Positions 26,992 to 34,176 of a stretch of DNA of 34,176 bases are shown here, piece by piece. This stretch comes from Endotrypanum monterogeii (lineage: Eukaryota; Euglenozoa; Kinetoplastea; Trypanosomatida; Trypanosomatidae). The stretch's first letter is position 1, and each line of letters begins with the position of its first letter. A model generated the notes under the pieces. The model ran no database searches. It saw only the letters and a program-made list of their open reading frames with translations, and was not told where the DNA came from. Made by a program: the position numbers and the translations under genes. Where the stretch lies: the NCBI GenBank assembly GCA_000333855.2, contig CM007314.1, positions 463,535 to 497,710 of the forward strand. The letters are read 5' to 3'.

Positions 26992-28792
26992 GCAGACCGG
27001 TCTTCAAAGGTGACGTGACTGTGCAGTGGATGGGATCAGGGTTCCGCTTGCTCCCCCCGGGGCATGAACACATGCACTGAGAGGGAGGAATTGGTGGAAA
27101 GCTGCGGCTCAGCCCATTCTTGATATGTGATTGGCGCTTCCATCCAAAGTTTCTGGATATGTTGTGTGTCTGTTCTTCTGGGCGTGCTGCCAGATGCACT
27201 GAGAACCTGCTGACTCTAGTTTCTGTGCTTCTTCCCTGTGTTTTCGTCGGTTACGGCGAAAGGCAGCGGCCCTTCAGGGCAAACGATAGGGGACCTTCGC
27301 TGATTTTCTTCACTCACCATTCATGTCTTCCTGACGATGATGACCCTCTTGCCTCCTCTTCTTTCTCATCCCTTCCTCGTTGACGTGATGCGCTTGGCGT
27401 TGGGAAAGGTAGCGGCGCTGTTATAGATTGTTTGATTCGTGTGAGGTCTAGCAAAGGCTCGACTTCCAGGGGATGGGAAGGATGGGCGGCATGTCATGAC
27501 ATAAATATTTTTCTTCTGTCGACATCTACCGACGTGTCGCTTGCCCATCTACCTACCCACAGACCTCCGCACATCCCTCTACATGGCGCCTACTGCTGGT
27601 GCGTCAGCTGGTGGCTCTAGATTTGTTTCAAAAAAGAGAGGTGCATTTCATGGTATGTGTCCCTTTGTGTGTGCGTATGTCTGCTCCTTCCTCTTCTAAT
27701 GTTTATTGCTGTGTCTTCGAGGGTGTCTTGGGGAGTGTTTTCCTGCTTCTCATGTCTTCTTCTCCCCCACCCTCCCATCCATCCTTTCTTCCCTCCTCAT
27801 TTCACCCAGAAGGTCTTCTGCCCCAGTTGACCTCGTAACACGAACCCCAGTGGCGAGAGGGCCCAGATACCTAAAAAAAGAAGCAAGAGGGGAGGAAGAA
27901 AGCCTACACTTCAAACTGAACAGCAGACTGAGGGTGTGAGGGGGGGGGTGTCTCATGGGATTAAAAGAAAGGGGCCGGGAAAGGCAAAAGTGTTTTGGTT
28001 GCTGGATGGGGAAAATGTGTGTACGTGTGTGTGTGTGTAGGGAGAGTGGGGATGGATGTGTTACTCAAATTCCCAAACGACAACATATTATTCAGGCATT
28101 ATCTGTTTGTGTGTTCTTTTTAACCTTCGCTGTATTCTCTTCCCTGAAATTTTTCCCCCCCGGATTTCTCCTGTTTAGAGAAACGTAGTTGGCTTTCTTG
28201 CGTGTCCAAGGTTCTGATAGCCCTGGGCAACGTGCGGAAGACCTCTTACAGCTTACCTCTGCGGGCGGTGGTAGAGGTAACGGTGACGGTGAGGGGAAGC
28301 GAGGCGAGGCGAGGGGTCTTTCTCATACACTTCATGTCAGCACTCATTCACTAAGGGCACCACCACTTCCAGAGAGTCGCTGTGGTATTTAAGCAAGATT
28401 TCCTCTGAACTACTTCATCGCGTCTTCTCTTTTTGAATAACCATTTTTTTTTTCCACATTGTGGGTGGTGGGAACCTCTTCCGCCTCCGCCTCTTTCTTT
28501 TACACACCTCTTCGCCAAAATATTATCACTGTGGCTATCACTCTCGAATACGTTCATATATATATATATATATATGTCTCTGTGTGTGTGAAACGAATAA
28601 ATCAAAAAATGGGTTCATGTCTGCTCAACTACGGAGGGGAAATATAACCGGACACTAGACTGCGCGTTGTTGTTTTATTCATACGCAACACACGAAAGAG
28701 AGAAACAAAAAAAAACATATAAAAGAACTCTACAAACACATCAAGCCGAACATATTTGAGAGAATATTAAAAGAGTCGACCTCTCGTCAGCC
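26992..28792. other. Intergenic spacer of 1.8 kb
   Basis: No supported gene. It holds the USP 3' UTR, T-rich runs (for example near 28444-28453), a short TG run near 28027-28039 and a TA run at 28556-28575. The short open frames are purine- or pyrimidine-rich readings and mostly lack ATG starts. No clear polypyrimidine-AG pair lies close to the SmE start; an AG near 28697 after a modest T-rich stretch leaves an ATG-free, A-rich leader of about 95 nt. Confidence 0.6.
28556..28575. repeat. (AT)10 microsatellite
   Basis: Perfect AT dinucleotide run upstream of the SmE gene. Confidence 0.95.
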
Positions 28793-29053
28793 ATGAGCGC
28801 GCGTACCCGTCAAATGGAAAACCCCACTGGGGTGATGCACCGCTTTATGCAGGATCAGCAAAGAGTATCCGTGTGGCTCGTCCACGACTCTCACACGCGG
28901 CTAGAGGGAAGCCTTCTCGGCTACGATGAGTTCATGAATATCGTGCTGGGTGATGCAACTGAGACGAATTTGAAAACAAAAAAGCACTACCGGTTGGGCA
29001 AGATTTTACTGCGTAGCGACAACGTCGGCGTCATTCACCCAATTGGTGTTTAG
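28793..29053 (+). CDS. SmE: Spliceosomal Sm core protein E
   Basis: An 86-residue Sm-fold protein, close to the usual SmE length of about 92. After a short N-terminal helix ([16 protein letters not shown]), the Sm1 motif is [19 protein letters not shown], matching the SmE-type GFDEYMNLVLDDA pattern. The Sm2 motif is [14 protein letters not shown]. SmE forms the heptameric ring around the Sm site of U1, U2, U4 and U5 snRNAs; in trypanosomatids it is also part of the SL RNP Sm core, so it underlies the trans-splicing of every gene in this window. The Gly usual before Asp in Sm2 is Ser here. The ATG at 28793 is the only sensible start. It is a short gene alone between two long spacers. Confidence 0.93.
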   Translation: MSARTRQMENPTGVMHRFMQDQQRVSVWLVHDSHTRLEGSLLGYDEFMNIVLGDATETNLKTKKHYRLGKILLRSDNVGVIHPIGV

Positions 29054-29278
29054 AGCTGAGAGGCAGGTTCACAACAGCAAGGGCGGCAGCAGCAACAGTA
29101 GTATTTTTCTCACGCGGCAGGGGGTAACAAAATATGATATCCATAAGTATCCTCACAGAGATGGACCATCCCTCCCTCGTTGGGCAGTCGTGGGGAGAAG
29201 TGTTGTTTTTTTTTGCTCTCTTTGTGTTTTTTGTGGCGTGCACGATTATGTGTACGTGACTGTTCGAGGGAGTATGAT

Positions 29279-29310
29279 GTGTGTGTGTGTGTGTGTGCTT
29301 GTGTGTGTGT
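29279..29310. repeat. (TG)n microsatellite
   Basis: TG run interrupted once by CT, in the predicted SmE 3' UTR. Confidence 0.9.
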
Positions 29311-29605
29311 AGCTTGTACTTGTCCAGGAGCACTTTTTGTTTTTCCTTGTTGAGGCGGGGAGGCGCGGGTGAGATAGTGAGGGAGCATGTCCACGGCAAG
29401 CTGGTGTGTGGATGCCAGTGAGTCCCGGTTACTTGTCGTGCCGCATTCTCTGCCTCTCGTTGCTTTCCCTTTTCTGGTGTTCATTTCACTTGACGTTTGT
29501 TAACAAGAAAAGTAATAGAGGGGAAAAACATATGAGACGGCAACACGAGGAGACTGCTTCCACTTCTCAAAGGCAGATAGCGGCCGATGGTGTGAACCGA
29601 TATAA

Positions 29606-29630
29606 TGTGTGTGTGTGTGTGTGTGTGTGT
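29606..29630. repeat. (TG)12 microsatellite
   Basis: Perfect TG dinucleotide run in the spacer. Confidence 0.95.
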
Positions 29631-29973
29631 AGAAGTGTGATATGGTGGGCACGGGTTGCTTTCAGCTTGAGTCACAGAACGGCAGGTTCGGCCGCTTCAT
29701 GTAGCTTCATGTCTGTTCTCAAAAAAAAAAATATGTCAGTTGTTAGGCTGGAGGGGGGAGGGAGAGGGAGTTGGTGCGGTGCAACTCTTCACACCTCCCA
29801 TCTCTCTGCTCCACTCTCCCATTCCCCCCCCCCTCCCCCCCGGGCGTACAAAGTCAATGCTTATGTTACCTACTTCCACCCCTCTTTTTCACAATGGCGT
29901 GCTCAATTTGTTTTTATGTATGTTTGGGGTGTTGTTCGCATTCTCCCCGTTCATTATGCATCACTGACGTGTA

Positions 29974-30012
29974 TTCCTTTCCCCTTTTACATGCATGATG
30001 GCTCACCAGCAG
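29974..30012 (+). promoter_or_regulatory. Predicted spliced-leader acceptor for the TTD14-like gene
   Basis: A C/T run (TTCCTTTCCCCTTTTAC) is followed by AGs at 30008-30009 and 30011-30012. No ATG lies between them and 30078, so the predicted leader is about 65 nt. Confidence 0.6.
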
Positions 30013-30077
30013 TCTTTTTCCCTTGACTGTGTGTACCTACACCTACGCAACAATCACCGCTTCACGGAACATCGGGA

Positions 30078-32846
30078 ATGGGGGCAGGGTCATCAGCAGT
30101 GCGGCACAGTGGCTCCACGGCTGCTCTACCCACAGTCGACTCAGCACCGCTGCTATTAGTGCCACTTAGCTCGGAGGAGGTTGTAAGGGCACTCCCTGTC
30201 ACAGCGAAGCCGACGGATGCTGCGGATGCTGCTGTTGCCCCTCCAGCCCCGCCCACCACCGGGCACACCTCAAACCCCCGACAGGTCCTTTCAAACACCC
30301 AAGCCACACGGCTACATCCGTCTCCTTCGACTTATCCCCAAAAAACCTCGCTTTTGGCCACAGGTCCACCCGCAAACGTATTACCTGGCTCCCCAGCCGA
30401 TATCGAGGTGACAGGAAATTATGGTCGCCAAGCGAACCGCATTACCAGGGCCTCGCACCTCGCACAGACACCCCAGTACACACAGGAAGGGAGTGGGTAT
30501 CGAGACGAAGCAAGTGCTGCTATCAACCGCAGCGGATGCGCGCCTCACAGGTCTCGGGTAGACGCTGGTGTTGCCGCAAACCTTTCCCTGGACGGTAATA
30601 GAGATACGATTTTCTTGAGGGGTTCACCGAAGGAGGGGTCACCGAGTGTGTGTCTGCATAACGAAGATGGCCTCTACAAAGGGAGTGGGCAGAACGTTGC
30701 GTCTTGTAAGTCGTCGCCATCCCCTGATGCGCCACCAGAGCTGGATACAACAGCGGCCGCCTGCGGATCATTGGGGGCTGCTGCTTTGGCGATGGTCAAT
30801 ACTACTCCCTTGGCTGCGAAAACGCAGCCAGGTAACATGCTGACGGCTTACCGCCCGGTGGTTCGCTCCGCCTCTCCTGGACCGGCGCTTGGGCAATACG
30901 AAGGGCTTCCACTAACGTCCTTGCAGGAGGCATTGAAGTCAAATCATCAAGTGTACCGTATCTGCCTCACTGGTGGACCGTGCGCGGGAAAGTCTACATT
31001 GCTTTCGGCCATTCAGGCAAAGATCCCTCAGCGCACCGGCTTCCATGTCATGTGCGTGCCGGAGGCGGCGACGTTGCTTGTCGGTGGTGGAATGCAATGG
31101 GACTCCAGCCTCGTTGTACCACAGCAGCTCTGCCTTCTTCGCACCCAACTCGCCTTGGAAGACCAGTTCTATGCACTCGCCGTGGCGTCGAGTCTGCCGA
31201 CCATCATCGTGTCTGATCGTGGCACCATGGATGGCCGCGCATTCTGCACCAGCGAGCAATTCGAGGAAATCCTCCGTGCTCTCGGCAGCACCCTGGACGT
31301 TCTTCGCGACCGCTATGACGCTGTCATTCACATGGTGACTGCTGCCGATGGAGCGGAGGGATACTACAACCTCGACAACCCAGCGCGTTACGAAGACCTC
31401 GACGGCGCACGCGACTCCGATCGCCGCCTCCAGGAGATGTACGTTGGACACCCAATGTTCCGCCTTCTCGACAACTCTTCTACCTTCGAGGACAAAATAG
31501 AAAGAGGGCTTCATATTGTCAGCCAAGTGGTTCACAAGGAGCAGTGTGCGCCAGCGTTGCCCGCCTACTACCTCGTGCGCAGCTGCCCCGATGAGCTTCC
31601 GGTGCCGTCTGCCACGTATACGACATGCACAACTATACTGGGTAACAGTCAGATGGGTGATATCCGACTTCTTGTGAAGCGTGAGATGGCGGATGGGTCG
31701 ACGATGCATTTTTTCAAAAGTGTTTGCGACGTCCCACCGTCTGGCGTAGCTGCCGATCCATCTTTTTCTGGATCGCCTAGGGCGATGTCACACACCGGCG
31801 ATTACACGTCGGCTCGTAACAGTGTGAAAGCCTACTCTGTTAGTACCGCTGCGCCGATGCAGCAGTGTGTCGAGGGTGCCCAGCGCATCAGCAGCCGTGA
31901 GTACACCAGTCTACGAAAACATCGCGATCACACCCGTGCTGATGTAGTGATGAGAGCAACACATTTCATATATGAGGGCTCCAACTACGAGCTGACGACG
32001 CTGATAGCTCCAAGCTGGGCCGCAGGGCGTCGCACACTCACCGTGGAGAGCTGCACGGTATCGATAGTGCAGCCACGAGGAGGCGATCCGATTGAGGTAC
32101 GTCCCGTTGCTCCGCCGGCGACGGTATTGTCCTTTCCACCCTTCCTAGAGGTTGACCGCGAAGTTCCGGTGGAGAGCATGACAACACTCTTCCTCATTTC
32201 GCACAGAGAGACGGGCCCCCTTTATAGCTCGCTGGCCTTCGCACCTGTTTTTTCTCGCGCTGTGGTGTCAGCCGTCGGGGCGCACGCTGACACGGAGAAC
32301 ATTCTGAACAGCACACTGAGTACTCCCCGCGGGCCATCAATGCTGCTTCCCGAGGCTAGCGTGCTTCTTCTAAGCCCAGCGAGAGTGCAGGAGGATGAAG
32401 GGCACAATGCCACTTCAACGGCGTCTGTGCTAAATCAGAATAGTGCTCAAACTGAGGATGACCGACGCGTGATGCCAACAGATGTGCCTCCACCGCTGTC
32501 AAAGCAAAAGCGGCGTGGGCTTGCCTCGCTGAGCGTCAACACATTAACTCATTCTGCACAGGCGGGCAAACCTACCATGACCAAGACTGAGGGGGCCTCT
32601 CTCGCTAGACCTGGGGTGTCGAAGCATCATCCTGATACGTCTAAGAGCGTTGAAAACAACAACAAGAGCGTCAACCAATCCTCCCTTCTCGCGAATGGAG
32701 GGGAAGAGGGCGGTGCTGAGGTAACGCCGGCGGCATCAGCAGGGGAGCATACGGAGCCGGAGAAGCCGATGTTGCGAATCCCGGAGCCTATCTTGCCCCC
32801 CATCGGGGCGAGAAAAATTACAGTGGGGGTCGGCTTGGGCAACTGA
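30078..32846 (+). CDS. TTD14-like P-loop and CYTH-like domain protein
   Basis: A 922-residue protein. It starts MGAGSSAV, which fits the N-myristoylation rule of Gly at 2 and Ser at 6. Residues 9-290 are Ser/Pro/Thr-rich and probably disordered. A P-loop domain begins near 293 with GGPCAGKST at 299-307 (K305 is the Walker lysine), then VSDRGTMDG near 376-384 and a NadR-like region with NPARYEDLDGARDSD and a conserved HPMFRLLDN. From about 510 a second domain resembles the CYTH/triphosphate-tunnel fold, with EYTSLRKHRDHTRADVV followed by RATHFIYEGSNYEL near 607-640. The same domain pair is found in Drosophila TTD14, which binds GTP and phosphatidic acid and affects TRPL channel trafficking. 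The C-terminal 180 residues are again low complexity. Here a membrane-attached nucleotide-binding regulator is the best inference; the ligand is unknown. Confidence 0.78.
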   Translation: MGAGSSAVRHSGSTAALPTVDSAPLLLVPLSSEEVVRALPVTAKPTDAADAAVAPPAPPTTGHTSNPRQVLSNTQATRLHPSPSTYPQKTSLLATGPPANVLPGSPADIEVTGNYGRQANRITRASHLAQTPQYTQEGSGYRDEASAAINRSGCAPHRSRVDAGVAANLSLDGNRDTIFLRGSPKEGSPSVCLHNEDGLYKGSGQNVASCKSSPSPDAPPELDTTAAACGSLGAAALAMVNTTPLAAKTQPGNMLTAYRPVVRSASPGPALGQYEGLPLTSLQEALKSNHQVYRICLTGGPCAGKSTLLSAIQAKIPQRTGFHVMCVPEAATLLVGGGMQWDSSLVVPQQLCLLRTQLALEDQFYALAVASSLPTIIVSDRGTMDGRAFCTSEQFEEILRALGSTLDVLRDRYDAVIHMVTAADGAEGYYNLDNPARYEDLDGARDSDRRLQEMYVGHPMFRLLDNSSTFEDKIERGLHIVSQVVHKEQCAPALPAYYLVRSCPDELPVPSATYTTCTTILGNSQMGDIRLLVKREMADGSTMHFFKSVCDVPPSGVAADPSFSGSPRAMSHTGDYTSARNSVKAYSVSTAAPMQQCVEGAQRISSREYTSLRKHRDHTRADVVMRATHFIYEGSNYELTTLIAPSWAAGRRTLTVESCTVSIVQPRGGDPIEVRPVAPPATVLSFPPFLEVDREVPVESMTTLFLISHRETGPLYSSLAFAPVFSRAVVSAVGAHADTENILNSTLSTPRGPSMLLPEASVLLLSPARVQEDEGHNATSTASVLNQNSAQTEDDRRVMPTDVPPPLSKQKRRGLASLSVNTLTHSAQAGKPTMTKTEGASLARPGVSKHHPDTSKSVENNNKSVNQSSLLANGGEEGGAEVTPAASAGEHTEPEKPMLRIPEPILPPIGARKITVGVGLGN

Positions 32847-34176
32847 GCAAGACGAGGAAGCATCCACCCAGCTTCATGTAAACACGAGCGGGTGTGTTGT
32901 TCGCTTCTTGGCCTCAAAGAGGAAGTGAGCGCATGCCTCTTCACCGGATGGGACTTTAATTGCGGGTGTGTGTACCTTTGTCCTTTCCGTTTTTTTTTTT
33001 TAGTATGGGTTTTCTGGGCCTCACGCTTGTTCCTCCGGTTTATATATATTTTATTTTTTTCATCTTTTCTACATGCCCCTCCCTCCCTCCTCTCTTCACA
33101 CTTAGATGCGCACTCTAACCCACAGCTAGATACCCCCCCCCCAAAAAAAAAAGTGCAGTAGCACTAACCCAACTGTGTACGTGCGGTATTTTCAACCTCC
33201 TCCACCCCTATTTTTTCAATGATCTGTGAGAGAAAACGGCGATTACGTTCAGTTCTCTTTTTTTGTTTTCTCTCACCCTTTTTTTTTTTTTCTGCTCTAG
33301 GCCTCATTTTAACCCACACACTATGCGGATCCCTTCACCCCTCCTCTCGTTGTCCTCTGTCATCTTACATCCTCCCCCCTTCCCCTTCATCCCCCCCCTT
33401 TCTCTCCTCTGTGTTGGGGGCTTTCCACCTTCACCTTCACCTTCTTGTCCTGTTTGCCGTGCTCCACTCTTTGTTTTGTACCTCTGCGCGACACACGCAC
33501 AGGTCGGAGAGGTGATGCTCCACGGTTGGTGGTGTTTGTGTATGCCTGAGGAATATTTTTTGACAGTTAATGTGTTTTTTTTTTCTGTAGACTGCGACTC
33601 GTGGAGATGAGGATGTCAGGGAAAGAATAGAAGCGTGACGCCGTACGTCGAGCTTAGATGAAATTTTTATTTTTTTTAATTTTCGATAGATCCCTTTTCC
33701 CCCTCATTGGAGTTTGTCTTGCTAAAAAAAAAAATGTGATCTTCTCAATTTTTATTTGTTTTGTTTCGTGTGTTATTTTACTAGACATCACCAGTACGGT
33801 CCCCCAAAAGTCCACTAAACCCCCTAAGCGAGATGTGCTTCAGCCCCCAAAGACCGTCAGTAGTAGCTGCCACGGGTAGTACGTGTACTGTTCTCGTGGG
33901 TCGATGCAGCAGAAGCACCAAAGCCAGAAAAAAAAGAAAATGAGAGCACGTCTTTCTGTGTGTCTGTTGGCGTGGTTCGCGCTTTCGTTTCGCGTATCTA
34001 TGTCGACACCCCTCATCCCGCCCTCTCGGTCTCCCCGTTCTTTTTTTTTTGCATCGTATCCCCTCCCTCCCATTCCACTGCTACTCTGGTATCTTTCCCC
34101 CCTCTTCCTTCCCATTATATATATATATATATATATATATAATGTATATATATATATATATATATACTGCTGTTAC
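32847..34176. other. Terminal intergenic spacer
   Basis: No supported gene. It is strongly T- and C-rich, with T tracts near 32991-33001, 33280-33291 and 33576-33584, and ends in two TA tracts. The tracts may lead to the acceptor of a gene beyond the window. Small frames here start at non-ATG codons or read pyrimidine tracts. Confidence 0.65.
34116..34166. repeat. Two (TA)n microsatellites
   Basis: TA runs at 34116-34140 and 34145-34166, separated by AATG, at the window end. Confidence 0.9.

Larger units (their letters stand above)
29054..29973. other. Intergenic spacer with TG tracts
   Basis: No supported gene. It contains two TG runs (29279-29310 and 29606-29630), an A11 run near 29720 and C-rich runs near 29825-29840. 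Frames across it are repeat-driven. It probably contains the SmE 3' UTR. Confidence 0.65.

Noticed and set aside
27492..27501. TGTCATGACA perfect palindrome as an operator-like site
   Set aside because: An isolated 10-bp palindrome is expected by chance in 34 kb, and trypanosomatid genes are not controlled by individual operators.
28189..28392. 67-residue plus-strand frame before SmE
   Set aside because: Starts at TTG, Gly/Arg-rich over a purine repeat, no hydrophobic or domain pattern and no nearby acceptor.

Overview
The window looks like nuclear chromosomal DNA of a trypanosomatid, most probably Leishmania or a close relative. All ten credible protein genes lie on the + strand, have no recognisable introns and are separated by long, T-rich, microsatellite-rich spacers. 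Most have a polypyrimidine tract and an AG just upstream of the first in-frame ATG. That is the layout of a polycistronic unit matured by spliced-leader trans-splicing and coupled polyadenylation. I found no prokaryotic-type promoters, operons, CRISPR arrays, tRNA or rRNA genes. Starts given here are ATG codons; several open frames extend upstream only through TTG or GTG codons and were trimmed.

Left part (1-13.7 kb): spacer; a 94-residue candidate mitochondrial membrane protein (1320-1604); a 183-residue multi-pass membrane protein of unknown function (2834-3385) behind a (CA)33 leader; about 550 bp of complex sequence that might be a decayed retroposon; a NOM1/Sgd1-type MIF4G-MA3 nucleolar protein (4616-7312); and a 1,929-residue protein I do not recognise (7903-13692).

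Middle part (13.7-23.3 kb): a scaffold gap of 20 N whose flanks look like sequencing artefact; a DHHC palmitoyltransferase (14633-16924); a 3.2 kb spacer with no supported gene; a TMEM107-like ciliary transition-zone protein (20123-20623); and an F-box/JmjC protein of the JMJD6-like oxygenase group (21399-23306) with a possible uORF built over a TA microsatellite.

Right part (23.3-34.2 kb): a ubiquitin-specific protease with a zinc-finger-like N-terminus (23827-26991) and two possible splice acceptors giving different N-termini; the spliceosomal core protein SmE (28793-29053); a TTD14-like protein (30078-32846) combining a P-loop kinase-like domain, a CYTH/triphosphate-tunnel-like domain and a predicted N-myristoylation site; and a terminal spacer.

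The genes do not form one pathway, as expected for a kinetoplastid polycistron. Loose themes are cilium/membrane biology (TMEM107, DHHC enzyme, myristoylated TTD14-like protein), ubiquitin and oxygenase regulation (USP, F-box/JmjC) and RNA biogenesis (NOM1, SmE).
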